The notes: a model not told the origin generated them from the letters alone. Positions 1 to 8,965 are shown, numbered from the stretch's first letter. The stretch: DNA of 64,000 bases from Nocardioides sp. HDW12B (GCF_011299595.1 NZ_CP049867.1:1674001-1738000); one strand, 5' to 3'. Program-made: numbers and translations.

Positions 1-80
1 GTCGCATGGTGCAGGTCGACGTCTGGCGGACTCCCGACTCCGGCTGGCGCGCCGGCGTCTGGATGCAGTGCATCGACTAG
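1..80 (+). CDS. C-terminal tail of an unidentified protein (5' truncated)
   Basis: An open frame enters from the left edge and ends at a TAG at 78-80. The visible tail reads RMVQVDVWRTPDSGWRAGVW followed by MQCID. It lies 6 bases from the end of the convergent CoxG-like gene. Codon use has the strong third-position G/C bias of the neighbours, which favours a real gene end over chance. Too little is present to assign a family. Confidence 0.45.
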   Translation, partial: RMVQVDVWRTPDSGWRAGVWMQCID

Positions 81-86
81 CCGGCC

Positions 87-572
87 CTACGCCGAGGCCC
101 GCAGCCGCTGCTCGCTCCGACCGGCGCCCGCGGCCGTCACCGTCCGGTCGAGGTCGCGGAAGAAGCAGCCGGTCAGGTGGCCGCCCGCGATCGTGAGCGG
201 CGCCGTCCCCAGGCGAGCCACGAGCCCACCGACGCGCGCGTGGGCGTCGTAGGCCAGCATCGTGCTGGACACCGTGCGTCCACGGTCCAGTCGCACCTCG
301 AGGTCGAGCTCGAGCCGTCCGCACCGGCCGCGTGCGTTGACCCGGACGACCAGCGCCGCCCCGGGTCGGAGGTCGACGATCTCGAAGTCGCCACGGTAGG
401 TGTCGGCGAGCCGACCCACCCGGGCCGAGAGCGTGGCGGCGTACGACCCGGGGCCCAGCGGGCTGAGCCGCTCGCAGCCCGGGATCACCCGACGCAGGAC
501 GGAGGTGTCGTGCAGGGCCGCCCACACCTGGTCCACCGGTGCCGGCACCTGTCGCACGTCGACGAATCGCAT
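87..572 (-). CDS. CoxG-like SRPBCC family protein
   Basis: The 161-residue product looks like the CoxG/SRPBCC (START-like) fold. It has an N-terminal strand (MRFVDVRQVPAPVDQVW), the typical D-x(3)-L-x(4)-IPGC segment at about residues 22-33, then alternating strands and a long C-terminal helix. In carboxydotrophs CoxG helps anchor CO dehydrogenase at the membrane, but many standalone actinobacterial homologues are probably lipid or hydrophobic-ligand binding proteins. No cox structural genes are nearby, so a CO dehydrogenase role is not supported. The start is the ATG at 572. The family call is fairly secure and the function is unknown. Confidence 0.75.
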   Translation of the reverse strand: MRFVDVRQVPAPVDQVWAALHDTSVLRRVIPGCERLSPLGPGSYAATLSARVGRLADTYRGDFEIVDLRPGAALVVRVNARGRCGRLELDLEVRLDRGRTVSSTMLAYDAHARVGGLVARLGTAPLTIAGGHLTGCFFRDLDRTVTAAGAGRSEQRLRASA

Positions 573-686
573 CGTCCCCCACCTCCTCGACCGTCAGGAG
601 TCGAGCGTCCTCCCGGTGATACGTCGGTCGCCACTGATTTTGGTCCCGGCCCGGTGACCGCTGGTCCCGTCGGGCAGCATGAGGCG

Positions 687-1016
687 GTGGACGCACGCGA
701 ACGGCTCGAGGCCGACCGGGCCGCCGCCGAGGGCCGGCTCGCGGCGCTGCGCCGCGACTTCACCGGCATGGTCGACGCCTCGCGTGACAGCAACGCCGAC
801 GACGAGCACGACCCCGAGGGCTCGACGATCGCCTTCGAGCGGCAGCAGGTCGACACCCTCGTGCGTCAGACCGAGCAGCACCTGGTCGAGGTCGGGGCGG
901 CGCTGGCCCGGCTGGAGGCCGGGGAGTACGGCGTGTGCGAGCGCTGCGGCCGTCCGGTCCCCGAGGCCCGGCTCGAGGCGCGACCGATGGCGCGCACCTG
1001 CGTCACCTGCGCCTGA
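687..1016 (+). CDS. DksA/TraR-type C4 zinc-finger protein
   Basis: The 109-residue product has a long N-terminal helical region (about 1-75) followed by a four-cysteine zinc finger, Cys84-x2-Cys87 and Cys105-x2-Cys108. This is the layout of short DksA/TraR family proteins, which bind in the RNA polymerase secondary channel. The start is a GTG at 687 just downstream of a weak GAGG. An ATG at 679 is in another frame. The gene is monocistronic, between convergent or divergent neighbours. Unlike E. coli DksA it lacks an obvious DxxDxA tip motif, so a general regulatory role is plausible but not shown. Confidence 0.75.
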   Translation: MDARERLEADRAAAEGRLAALRRDFTGMVDASRDSNADDEHDPEGSTIAFERQQVDTLVRQTEQHLVEVGAALARLEAGEYGVCERCGRPVPEARLEARPMARTCVTCA

Positions 1017-1022
1017 GCGGGC

Positions 1023-1397
1023 TCACTTGTAGCGGAAGCCGTCCCGGAACCGTCGGAAGACCCCGCCGCGGATCGGCAGCGGCTCGGACGGCGGGGGAGC
1101 GGTCGCCTTGCGCGTCGCGATGGGCGCGTCGTAGTCGGTGCGCACGATGGTGTCGATGATCTGCTCCTCGGAGTAGTCCGCGGAGCCCTCGATCACCGGC
1201 ACGAACCCGACGAGCACGCCGTTGCGCATCACCTGCGCCTCGAGCTCGGCGGTGCCGTCGGAGTCCCAGGTCGCCACCCGGCCGTCGGGGAGGCGGATGT
1301 CGATGCCGAACTGGTAGACGCCGACGCGGGCCAGGTCGGCCTGGGTGCCTCGTGCTCGCAGGGCGTCGACGACGCGGCGTGCCTTGTTCTCGTCCAT
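1023..1397 (-). CDS. Conserved hypothetical protein
   Basis: A 124-residue soluble protein with no signal peptide or membrane segment. It starts with a helical stretch (MDENKARRVVDALRARG) followed by a beta-rich core (VYQFGIDIRLPDGRVATWD, VLVGFVPVIEGS) and a basic, proline-rich tail. I do not recognise the family. The stop lies 6 bases from the convergent DksA-like gene. Composition and codon bias match the neighbours, so it is very likely a real gene. Confidence 0.65.
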   Translation of the reverse strand: MDENKARRVVDALRARGTQADLARVGVYQFGIDIRLPDGRVATWDSDGTAELEAQVMRNGVLVGFVPVIEGSADYSEEQIIDTIVRTDYDAPIATRKATAPPPSEPLPIRGGVFRRFRDGFRYK

Positions 1398-1546
1398 GGT
1401 GCCGTCGAATTTACCGAGGACGCCTGAGGCGGCGCTGAGCGGCGTACGTCGAGAAGTCTGTGGGGCAGGGTGTCGCAGAGACCCGCCGTCGCCCGTGGTG
1501 AGGGTAGGAGGCGGTCGACGGGACCGCCGGAGCGAGGAGACACGAG

Positions 1547-1909
1547 ATGACCCACTACCTGCTGACCGTGCACGGACCGGCCGAGATGAACGAGTTCGGC
1601 GGCTACGCCTCCCGCGAGGAGATGGAGGAGGCGCACGCCGCGACCGGCGCCTTCAACGAGCAGCTGAAGGCGGACGGCTACTGGGTGTTCGCCGGCGGGC
1701 TGCAGCCGGTGTCGACCGCGACCGTCGTCGACGGCCAGGGCGACTCGGTCGTGATGACCGACGGCCCCTACCTGGAGACCAAGGAGGTGCTCGGCGGCTT
1801 CTGGGTCATCGACGCCCCCGACCTCGACGTGGCGCTGCGCCTGGCCGCCGAGGGATCGAAGGCGTGCCGCGGCACCGTCGAGGTGCGGCCCTTCGACGGC
1901 ATCGCCTGA
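1547..1909 (+). CDS. YCII-related domain protein
   Basis: A 120-residue single-domain protein of the YCII superfamily, with the ferredoxin-like fold seen in small dehydratase-like and ECF-sigma-associated proteins. The diagnostic DGPYLETKE motif is at residues 72-80, and the N-terminus MTHYLLTVHGP is typical. A good ribosome site (GAGGAG) lies 9 bases before the ATG. In actinobacteria such genes often sit beside ECF sigma-70 genes (SigJ or SNF families); none is visible here, so the gene appears solitary. The biochemical role is unknown. Confidence 0.8.
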   Translation: MTHYLLTVHGPAEMNEFGGYASREEMEEAHAATGAFNEQLKADGYWVFAGGLQPVSTATVVDGQGDSVVMTDGPYLETKEVLGGFWVIDAPDLDVALRLAAEGSKACRGTVEVRPFDGIA

Positions 1910-1925
1910 GGCCGGGCGCGAGACC

Positions 1926-2930
1926 TCAGAGACGCAGCTGCTCGTTCAGGAGGTTGACGAGCGGCCAGGCTCCGTCGGTCCAGTTGGAGATGACCGTCCA
2001 GGTCAGCTCCTGCGAGGGGTCGTGCACGCTGGTCATCGAGACACCGGCGTCGCTTCCCTCGAGCCAGGCCGCCGTGCCGGTCTCGTGCAGGTGCAGCCCC
2101 AGCCCGTAGCGGCGGGACTCCTCGGGCCACTCGCCGTGCGGGCGCAGCATGAGCTCGACCGAGGGGGGCGCGATGATCTCTCCGGCGTGCAGCGCCTTCC
2201 AGAGCCGGTGGAGGTCGGCGGTGGTCGTGTAGGCACCCCCGTCACCGACCCCGACGACCGGCAGGTGCAGCACGTTGGTCCGCAGGCCCTCGCGGTCCAG
2301 GTAGCCGCGTGCGGCTCGCCCCGGGAGCTCGTCGGAGCGCAGGAACGCCGTGTCCACCATGCCGGCCGGCTCGAGCACGCAGCGGCGTACGAGCTCGTGG
2401 TAGCCGACGCCGCTCGCCCGCTCGCTCAGGAGTGCCAGCACGACGTAGCCGCCGTTGTTGTAGGCGAACCGCTCACCGGCGGGGAAGACCGTCGGGTGGC
2501 CGCCCAAGACCCGCAGGTAGTCCTCGGCCGTGACGAGCTGGTGGACCGGCACCGTCATGACGTAGTCCGTCGCGGCGCCGAGGGTGTCCTCGTCGAGGTA
2601 GTCGCCGATCCCCGAGCGGTGGGCGAGCAGGTGCTCCACCGTGACGTCCTCGGCAACATCGGGCAGGTCGTCGCCGAGCAACGAGCGGGCGGTGGTGGAC
2701 AGGGCGAGGACGCCCTGCTCCACCAGCGCCAGCGTCGTGAGGGCCGTCAGCGTCTTCGTGGCGCTGGCCGTGCCGAGCTGGGTGTCGAGCCTGGTGCCGA
2801 TCGCAAAGGCGCGATCGGCGTACCCGTAGGCCAGGGCGACCTCGGTGTTGCCGCGCCAGTCGACCTGCACCACGCCCGAGAACCCGGTGTCCTGCGCTGT
2901 GGTGGCGATCTGCTGCTCCAGGGACCGCAT
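1926..2930 (-). CDS. Serine hydrolase, class C beta-lactamase/esterase fold
   Basis: The 334-residue product has the class C beta-lactamase-like signature set: S56-A-T-K59 (nucleophile and general base), an LLAHRSGI segment at about 101-108, and Y157-N-N159. No signal peptide is seen, so an intracellular esterase or amidase-like role is more likely than beta-lactam resistance. The start chosen is the ATG at 2930. The frame stays open upstream without sensible protein sequence. The stop lies 17 bases from the convergent YCII gene. Confidence 0.8.
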   Translation of the reverse strand: MRSLEQQIATTAQDTGFSGVVQVDWRGNTEVALAYGYADRAFAIGTRLDTQLGTASATKTLTALTTLALVEQGVLALSTTARSLLGDDLPDVAEDVTVEHLLAHRSGIGDYLDEDTLGAATDYVMTVPVHQLVTAEDYLRVLGGHPTVFPAGERFAYNNGGYVVLALLSERASGVGYHELVRRCVLEPAGMVDTAFLRSDELPGRAARGYLDREGLRTNVLHLPVVGVGDGGAYTTTADLHRLWKALHAGEIIAPPSVELMLRPHGEWPEESRRYGLGLHLHETGTAAWLEGSDAGVSMTSVHDPSQELTWTVISNWTDGAWPLVNLLNEQLRL

Positions 2931-2973
2931 GCGAGTGAACCTAGCGATCACCCGGGGTCCGCCGCTACGTGGT

Positions 2974-3639
2974 TCAGTGCGTGTGCGGCGCGACGACCTT
3001 GCCCTCGCTGGCCTGCACGACGACGAAGCCCTGGCCCTGGAAGACCAGCTGGAACGCCTCGCCGGAGCCGCGACCGATGAGCGCACCGGCGCCCGCCGTG
3101 CGTCGCATGCTCGTCTGCAGCGAGGTCGACCACGCGACCGCCGCCTGGACGTCGGCGAAGGTGGGGGCGTCGACGTTGAGGACCACCGGCGAGCCGTGGG
3201 CGGCAATCGCGACCGTGCCGGTGCCGGTGAAGGTGGTGTTGAAGACACCGCCGGCCAGCATCGAGGCACCCTCGACGCGCTTGATGTCCCAGGCGAGCGA
3301 GGAGTCGAAGGCCACGACGTTGCTGCCGTTGACGGTGAGCGAGTCGTTCTCGAGGTTGACGAGGTGGATCTCGTCGGCGTCCTGGGCGAAGAACACGTCA
3401 CCCTGGCCGGTCACCTTCATCAGCGGCATGCCCTCACCGGTGAATGCCTTCTTGAGCAGCTTCCCCATGCCGCCGGAGCCCTGGTAGGCGAAGTCGACCT
3501 GGCCCTGGTAGGCGATCATCGCGCCCTGGCGGGCCATCACCTCCCCGTTGAGGGCCACGCGCAGCATGCGCGGGTTCTGCAGGGTGAAGCGGTCGTTGGT
3601 GGTCGACTCGAGGTTCGCGCCGAACAGCTCGCTGCGCAT
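2974..3639 (-). CDS. AIM24 family protein
   Basis: The 221-residue product has the repeated beta-strand pattern of the AIM24/TIGR00266 (DUF124) family: LRVALNGEVMARQGAMIAYQG, a glycine-rich turn with KLLKKAFTGEGMPLMKVTG, then VFFAQDADEIHLVNL. Bacterial members are soluble proteins thought to act at the membrane or in envelope biogenesis, and their biochemical role is unknown. The start is the ATG at 3639, preceded on the coding strand by GGAGCC. It may be cotranscribed with the YihY gene upstream, with an 88-base gap. Confidence 0.85.
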   Translation of the reverse strand: MRSELFGANLESTTNDRFTLQNPRMLRVALNGEVMARQGAMIAYQGQVDFAYQGSGGMGKLLKKAFTGEGMPLMKVTGQGDVFFAQDADEIHLVNLENDSLTVNGSNVVAFDSSLAWDIKRVEGASMLAGGVFNTTFTGTGTVAIAAHGSPVVLNVDAPTFADVQAAVAWSTSLQTSMRRTAGAGALIGRGSGEAFQLVFQGQGFVVVQASEGKVVAPHTH

Positions 3640-3727
3640 GAGGCTCCTTGGTTCGTGGGTGTCGTCGGTAGCGCGAGCCTAGGGCGCCGACTCGCGCAGT
3701 TCCACGGGCTCGCCCGACGGCGAGCCG

Positions 3728-4699
3728 TCAGTCGTGCACCTGCTGGTGGTGCGGCCGGCCCGGGTCGTCGTACGTCGGCTCGTCGTCGCCGGCGCGCACG
3801 GCCTCGAGCTGGGCGCAGATCGCGATCCCGAGGAACAGCGAGATCGACGACAGCAGGCTCCACACGAGCAGCGCGAACACACCGGCCAGCGGTCCGTAGG
3901 TGGTGCTGAAGGCGCCGCTGACGTTGACGTACGCCGACAGCCCGGCCGCCGCGAGCATGCTCAGCACCACGGTGACCGCCGACCCGAGGGCCAGCCACGA
4001 CAGCGCCGGCTGACGGCGCCGCGGGGCGTGGTCGAAGAGGACCGCGATGGTGACGGTCAGCGTCAGCAGGCCGAGCGGCCAGCGGCCCCACTGCCAGGCC
4101 GTGTGGGTGCCGTCGGACCAGCCGTACTCGGTCACCATCGCGTCGCCGAACGCCCCTCCGGCCACCAGCACCAGGAACCCGAGCCCGACCGGCACCGCGA
4201 GCAGGGCGGTGAAGACGGCCGCGCGGAGGTACTTCCACAGCGCGGGCCGGTCGCGCCGGATGCCGTAGATGCGGTTGCTGCCGCGCTCGACCTGCGCCAC
4301 GGCCGTCGTCATCGACACGATCGCCACCAGCAGACCGATGGTCAGCGCGACCTCGCCGGCCTCGCCCGGTCCGCTCGCCAGGGCCCCGACGAGGGCGTCG
4401 TCGTCGCCGGCCGCGGGGGAGACGGCGCTGACGGTGGCGGCGACCACCCGGGCGGGACGTTCGTCGTCGATGTCGGCCGCGAGCCCCATGACGGCCAGCA
4501 GGAACGGCACCACGGCGAGGCAGGTCTGCAGCGCCAGCGCCCGGCTGTTGGTGAAGCCGTCGCCGTACCGGAACCGCACGAACGACCCGACCAGGATCGA
4601 CCTCAGGCCGTGGCGCCGGACGAGGTGCCAGGCGTCCTCGGCGTCGAGCTCGTCGCCGTCCATCTCGGTGGTCACCGGGACGGTGCGGGCCGTGGTCAT
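3728..4699 (-). CDS. YihY/BrkB family integral membrane protein
   Basis: A 323-residue polytopic membrane protein. Hydrophobic helices are visible around residues 55-75, 115-135, 160-185, 205-225, 235-260 and 270-295. Segments such as ALQTCLAVVPFLLAVMGLA and the RGSNRIYGIRRDRPALWKYL loop match the YihY/virulence factor BrkB family (once called RNase BN). The function is unknown, and no nuclease motif is present. The gene ends in a short polar, histidine-containing tail. The start is the ATG at 4699. Confidence 0.85.
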   Translation of the reverse strand: MTTARTVPVTTEMDGDELDAEDAWHLVRRHGLRSILVGSFVRFRYGDGFTNSRALALQTCLAVVPFLLAVMGLAADIDDERPARVVAATVSAVSPAAGDDDALVGALASGPGEAGEVALTIGLLVAIVSMTTAVAQVERGSNRIYGIRRDRPALWKYLRAAVFTALLAVPVGLGFLVLVAGGAFGDAMVTEYGWSDGTHTAWQWGRWPLGLLTLTVTIAVLFDHAPRRRQPALSWLALGSAVTVVLSMLAAAGLSAYVNVSGAFSTTYGPLAGVFALLVWSLLSSISLFLGIAICAQLEAVRAGDDEPTYDDPGRPHHQQVHD

Positions 4700-4764
4700 G
4701 GCCGCACCCTATGCGGGTGCGGGCGTGCGGCCCGCCCGTCGCGGTGTCCGGGCGAGCCCTCGCG

Positions 4765-6912
4765 TCAGTGCACGGTCTCCAGCGGTGCGGCCACCTCGTC
4801 CGCAGTCAGCTGGTGGTCCTCGGTGTCCAGCTTGCTGGGCCACCAGATCCGGCCGCCCAGGTCCATGTTGATCGCGGTGACGAGCACCGACCGCACGATC
4901 ATCGTGTCGAGGATGACGCCGAGGGCGACGGCCACACCGAGCTGGGCCAGGAACACCACCGGGATGGTGCCCAGCACGAGGAACGTCGCCGCCAGCACCA
5001 GCCCGGCGCTCGTGATGACGCCACCGGTCGAGGTGAGCGCGACCAGTGCTCCCTTGCGGGTGCCGGAGTGCATCGTCTCCTCCCGCACCCGGGTCATGAG
5101 GAAGATGTTGTAGTCGATGCCCAGGGCCACCAGGAACACGAAGGCGAACAGCGGGAAGCCGGGGTCCGAGCCGGCGAAGCCGAAGACGTACTCGAAGAGC
5201 ACCGCCGAGATCCCCAGCGCCGCCCCGAACGACAGCACGACGGTGGCGATCAGGATCAACGGCGCGAGCACCGAGCGCAGCAGGGCCATCAGGATGAGGA
5301 AGACCAGCAGCAGCACGATCGGGATGATCACGAGGTTGTCGCGGTTGGCCGCGTCTCGGGTGTCGAGGAAGAACGCCGAGTTGCCGCCCACGAGGGCGTC
5401 GGCGCCGTCGACGTCGTGCACGGCGTCACGCACCCGCTCCACGGTGTCGAAAGCCTCCGGGGAGGCCGGGTCGGAGCCGATGGCGGCCTCCACGAACGCG
5501 ACGTCGCCGGACGCCACCGGGGGCTTGGGCGGCTCGACGTTCTCCAGGCCGGTCATGGCCTCGGCGACGGCGTCCTCGGTGCCGGCGTTGGCCACCACCA
5601 TCACGGTGTTGGACTGGTCGACCAGTCCGGCGTCGACGAGCACCTGCTGACCGGTGACCGACTGGAACTCCTGGGTGTAGGAGTCCTCGGTCGACAACCC
5701 GTTGGTGTCGAGGCGCAGCAGCCCGAGGCAGGCGATGGCCAGCAGGATGGAGGTGACCACCCAGACCTTGCGGGGCCGGGGCGCGATCCAGCGCCCGACG
5801 CGGGCCCAGATGCCGGTCTGCGTCGGCTCGGCGGAGCGGAAGGCGGGCCGCCGCGGCCAGAAGATCCACCGGCCCGTGATGACGAGCAGCGCCGGCAGCA
5901 GGGTCACCATCACGACGAAGGTGACGCCGATGCCGATAGCGGCGACCGGGCCGAGGCCGGCGGTGGAGTTCATCTCCGCGAAGAGCAGGCAGAGCATGCC
6001 GAGCGCCACGGTCGCGGCACTGGCGAGCAGGGCCGGGGCGGCCCGGTGCAGGGCGAAGCCCATGGCCTCGTGGCGGTCCTCGTGGCGGCGCAGCTCCTCG
6101 CGGTAGCGCGCCACGAGCAGCAGGGCGTAGTCGGTGCCGGCCCCGATCACGAGGATCGTGAGGATGGCGTAGGACTGCCCGTTGACGGTGAGGTCGGCGT
6201 ACTTCGCCAGGAAGTAGATGAGCGCCTGGGACACGAACAGGCCGACGATGGCGCTGAAGATCGGCAGGATCCACAGGATCGGGCTGCGGTAGGTGAACAG
6301 CAGGATCAGGATCACGACGCTGAGGGTGCCGGCGAGCAGGGTGGTGTCGATGCCGCCGAAGGCCTCGGCCGAGTCGGCGGCCTGACCACCGGCGCCGGCG
6401 ATGTAGACGTCGCCACCGTCGAGCGAGGCGATGTCGCGCAGGTCGTCGGCGATGTCGGGCATCGCGTTCCAGCCCTCGGAGCCGAAGTCGAAGGTCACGC
6501 TGGTCTGGGCGACCGAGCCGTCCTCGGAGACCGCGGGGAAGCTGAGCTTCTCGGCCGCGGCCGGGCTCACCACCGACGGGGCGCGCCCCTCCTTGGCCTC
6601 GGCCAGGCCCTCCATGGCGGCGAACTCCGCGGCGTCGTCCTCGATGGCGGCGAGGTCGTCGTCGGTCAGCCCGCCGTCACGGTGGTAGACGACGGTGGTG
6701 GGGATGGCGTTGGGGTCCTGGAACGGCTCGAGCCGCTCGAAGGCGCGGGTCGACTCCGCCGACTCCGGCAGCCACGAGGACGCCTCGTTGTTCTGGACGT
6801 CGGCCAGCTTGGAGGCGAAGCCGGCGGAGCCCGCCGCGACCAGCAGCCAGATGACGAGCACGACCCATTTGGTGACCCGCCCGGTGAGCGCGCCCGCGAG
6901 TTGACGGTTCAT
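4765..6912 (-). CDS. MMPL family transporter (RND superfamily)
   Basis: A 715-residue membrane protein with the twofold MMPL layout: TM1 at about 13-32, a large extracellular domain, a helix bundle around residues 180-360 containing GAGTDYALLLVARYREELR, a second extracellular domain, and a second bundle at about 510-690 containing ALGIDYNIFLMTRVREE. The GxxxDY motifs are the proton-relay signatures of MMPL and ActII-3-like exporters, which export lipids or small hydrophobic compounds. The ATG at 6912 has GGAG at the right distance, while an in-frame ATG at 6936 has none. It is divergent from glutaminase, with a 170-base shared promoter region. Confidence 0.9.
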   Translation of the reverse strand: MNRQLAGALTGRVTKWVVLVIWLLVAAGSAGFASKLADVQNNEASSWLPESAESTRAFERLEPFQDPNAIPTTVVYHRDGGLTDDDLAAIEDDAAEFAAMEGLAEAKEGRAPSVVSPAAAEKLSFPAVSEDGSVAQTSVTFDFGSEGWNAMPDIADDLRDIASLDGGDVYIAGAGGQAADSAEAFGGIDTTLLAGTLSVVILILLFTYRSPILWILPIFSAIVGLFVSQALIYFLAKYADLTVNGQSYAILTILVIGAGTDYALLLVARYREELRRHEDRHEAMGFALHRAAPALLASAATVALGMLCLLFAEMNSTAGLGPVAAIGIGVTFVVMVTLLPALLVITGRWIFWPRRPAFRSAEPTQTGIWARVGRWIAPRPRKVWVVTSILLAIACLGLLRLDTNGLSTEDSYTQEFQSVTGQQVLVDAGLVDQSNTVMVVANAGTEDAVAEAMTGLENVEPPKPPVASGDVAFVEAAIGSDPASPEAFDTVERVRDAVHDVDGADALVGGNSAFFLDTRDAANRDNLVIIPIVLLLVFLILMALLRSVLAPLILIATVVLSFGAALGISAVLFEYVFGFAGSDPGFPLFAFVFLVALGIDYNIFLMTRVREETMHSGTRKGALVALTSTGGVITSAGLVLAATFLVLGTIPVVFLAQLGVAVALGVILDTMIVRSVLVTAINMDLGGRIWWPSKLDTEDHQLTADEVAAPLETVH

Positions 6913-7082
6913 GGTCTCCAGTGGAGCAGCACACACCGACAGGACGCATCAGGGTTTTCCCTGACACGCAGGGGGCGATCTAGACCGCTCCACCTTTCGT
7001 CACGGTTCAGGACGGTCCCGTTCTGCCTCCCTGCCCGAGCCCCGCCCGGGGACGACGTACCCGACTGCGCGAGGATGGCGAC

Positions 7083-7994
7083 GTGGACATCACCGACGCC
7101 CTGCTGCGCGCCCAGGAGGCAGCGGCGCCGGAGGTGGGTCGCGGACGGCTCGCGGAGTACATCCCCAGCCTGGCGGCGGTGGACCCGCACCAGTTCGGGA
7201 TGGCGATCGCCTCCTGCGACGGCCAGGTGCACGTGATCGGCGACGCCGACGTTCCCTTCTCGGTGCAGAGCATCACCAAGGTCTTCACGCTCGCGCTGGT
7301 GGTCGCCGCCGAGGGCGAGAGCATCTGGCGGCGGGTGTCGCGCGAGCCGTCGGGCAACCCGTTCAACTCCCTGCTCCAGCTCGACCAGGAGGCGGGGCGT
7401 CCGCGCAACCCGTTCATCAACGCCGGCGCGCTCGTGGTCACCGACCGCCTGCAGACGCTGACGGGCGACGCGAGTGGCGCGCTGGTCGACTTCATGCGTC
7501 GCGAGAGCGGTCGCGCCGACGTCGGCAGCGACCCGGTGGTGGCGAAGTCCGAGCTGGAGGCCGGGCACCGGACGTCGGCGCTCGCGCACCTGCTGGCCAG
7601 CTACGACAACCTCGAGAACCCGGTGGCCGAGGTCATCGACCAGTACGTCGCGCAGTGCGCCGTGTCGATGACGTGCCGCGAGCTGGCGCTGGCCGGGTTG
7701 TTCCTGGCCCGCGACGGTGTGCTCTCCGACGGCACGCAGATGCTCAGCGCCCGACAGGCCAAGCGCGTGAACGCCGTGATGCTGACCTGCGGCACCTACG
7801 ACTCGGCCGGCGAGTTCGCCTACCGGGTCGGGCTGCCGGCCAAGAGCGGCGTCGGCGGCGGGATCCTGGCCGTCATCCCCGACCGCGGCGTGGCCTGCGT
7901 GTGGAGCCCGGCGCTGGGCCCCTCGGGCAGCTCAGCGGCAGGCCTGGCCGCGCTCGACGCGTTCACGACGTACTCCGACTGGACGGTCTTCTGA
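7083..7994 (+). CDS. glsA: Glutaminase A
   Basis: The 303-residue product is a full-length glutaminase (EC 3.5.1.2; L-glutamine to L-glutamate plus ammonia), a serine-dependent enzyme of the beta-lactamase-like fold. It has S63-I-T-K66 (nucleophile and base), NPFNSLLQLD, RPRNPFINAGALVV, and the glycine-rich AKSGVGGGI near the C-terminus. The usual bacterial length is about 305-310. The start is a GTG at 7083. A hairpin lies just after the stop (8011-8034). Confidence 0.93.
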   Translation: MDITDALLRAQEAAAPEVGRGRLAEYIPSLAAVDPHQFGMAIASCDGQVHVIGDADVPFSVQSITKVFTLALVVAAEGESIWRRVSREPSGNPFNSLLQLDQEAGRPRNPFINAGALVVTDRLQTLTGDASGALVDFMRRESGRADVGSDPVVAKSELEAGHRTSALAHLLASYDNLENPVAEVIDQYVAQCAVSMTCRELALAGLFLARDGVLSDGTQMLSARQAKRVNAVMLTCGTYDSAGEFAYRVGLPAKSGVGGGILAVIPDRGVACVWSPALGPSGSSAAGLAALDAFTTYSDWTVF

Positions 7995-8010
7995 GGCGAG
8001 CCCCGCTAGC

Positions 8011-8034
8011 GGGTGCCGGACCACCCCGGCGCCC
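8011..8034 (+). terminator. Probable terminator hairpin after glsA
   Basis: GGGTGCCGG (8011-8019) can pair with CCGGCGCCC (8026-8034) over a 6-base loop, with one G-T wobble. It begins 17 bases after the glsA stop. There is no T-tract, as is common for high-GC actinobacterial terminators. It overlaps the palindrome CCCGCTAGCGGG (8002-8013). Confidence 0.45.
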
Positions 8035-8073
8035 CTTGGCGGGTGACGTGGAGCTGTCGTGCAACGTGCGTGC

Positions 8074-8802
8074 TCACATGGCGTTCACGACGGCAGCGAT
8101 GCGGTTGAACTGCCTGTCCTGCATCCTGGCCGACTCCTCGCGGTCCACCTGCGACCCCTCACCGGCGTAGAACTTGCTGAGGAGCACGGCCCGCTCCTTG
8201 ACGACGACGTGCACCACCCCTGCGGGACCCGGTCGTCCTTGCAGCTCGTGGCGTGTCACCCAGGCCTGGACGAGGTCGGCGCTCTTCGACCGCTCGGAGT
8301 ACGGCTCGTAGAAGACGGTGACGTCGCCCTCGGTCTCGCGCTCGCACGAGAACGCGGACGACACTGATTCCGCCCATGTCCTCGCCTCGTCCGCACTGGC
8401 GAAGACCATCAGCTGGCGATCGTGCGCCGACGCGACGTCGTACCAGGCGGCGTAGAGCGTGTCGGCGACGTCGGGCAGGCCGTCGGGCAGACCGGCGTTG
8501 TCGCAGGTGACGAGGTCCAGCGGGAACCGGTCCGCGTCCCACTCGCGGGTCGGCCCGTGGCGGCCCCACTGCCCGCCCGGCGACGTCTGCTCGTCGTCAG
8601 TCGGCAGTCCTCGCAGCAGCGGAAAGTCGGCCGGAATCACACCGCTCAGGCTCGGCCGACCCTCCGCCTCGACCTCGACCTCCGGGCTGGGGCGTGGATC
8701 GGGGTCTGCGTCACTGCCGCAACCGACCACGAGCGCCGCGGCACAGACCGTCACAGCGGCGAGGCGGCCGCGCGGGTGAGCACTCCGAGCACCTGGGTGC
8801 AT
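8074..8802 (-). CDS. Putative lipoprotein of unknown function
   Basis: A 242-residue protein with an N-terminal basic region, a hydrophobic stretch and a lipobox LVVG-Cys28, so it should be exported and lipid-anchored after cleavage. A Pro/Glu-rich linker (about 31-50) is followed by a soluble domain with TWAESVSSAFSCERETEGDV and VVVKERAVLLSKFYAGEGSQ. This recalls sensor-domain-like extracellular lipoproteins of mycobacteria and relatives (PknH-C or LpqN-like), but I cannot assign a family. The start is the ATG at 8802. Confidence 0.65.
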   Translation of the reverse strand: MHPGARSAHPRGRLAAVTVCAAALVVGCGSDADPDPRPSPEVEVEAEGRPSLSGVIPADFPLLRGLPTDDEQTSPGGQWGRHGPTREWDADRFPLDLVTCDNAGLPDGLPDVADTLYAAWYDVASAHDRQLMVFASADEARTWAESVSSAFSCERETEGDVTVFYEPYSERSKSADLVQAWVTRHELQGRPGPAGVVHVVVKERAVLLSKFYAGEGSQVDREESARMQDRQFNRIAAVVNAM

Positions 8803-8891
8803 GCCCCATGGTAGGAGCACGAGACGTGCTCGCGGGAGCCGTGGTCGGCTCTGGTTGCGGCCGCGTCGTGCGCCGACCCTGCTCTGGAGGA

Positions 8892-8965
8892 TGGAGCGGA
8901 CGCGAGGATTTGAACCTCGACCTCTTCTCTGGAAGAGAAGTGTGCTGCAACTACACCACGTCCGC
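8892..8965 (-). tRNA. tRNA-Gly (anticodon TCC)
   Basis: Read on the minus strand, the sequence folds as a tRNA. The acceptor GCGGACG pairs with CGTCCGC. The anticodon arm CTTCT-CTTCCAG-AGAAG gives anticodon TCC. The T-arm CGAGG-TTCAAAT-CCTCG is canonical. The discriminator base is T and the CCA end is encoded (8892-8894 complement). It reads GGA codons. No integrase or duplicated tRNA 3' end was seen nearby. Confidence 0.93.

Noticed and set aside
4711-7236. Very long open frame on the plus strand opposite the MMPL gene
   Set aside because: It is rich in Arg, Gly, His and Asp with no domain and mirrors the codon bias of the MMPL gene on the other strand.
7083-7994. Beta-lactamase (SxxK motif)
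   Set aside because: The complete glutaminase motif set (NPFNSLLQLD, NPFINAGALVV, AKSGVGGG) identifies glutaminase.
8002-8013. CCCGCTAGCGGG as an operator
   Set aside because: It is a perfect 12-base palindrome but sits after the glsA stop and overlaps a better terminator hairpin.
8892-8965. tRNA-Gly as an integration site for the low-GC gene at 9651-10268
   Set aside because: No integrase, no duplicated tRNA 3' end, and a normal high-GC phosphoesterase lies between. The tRNA 3' end faces the other way.
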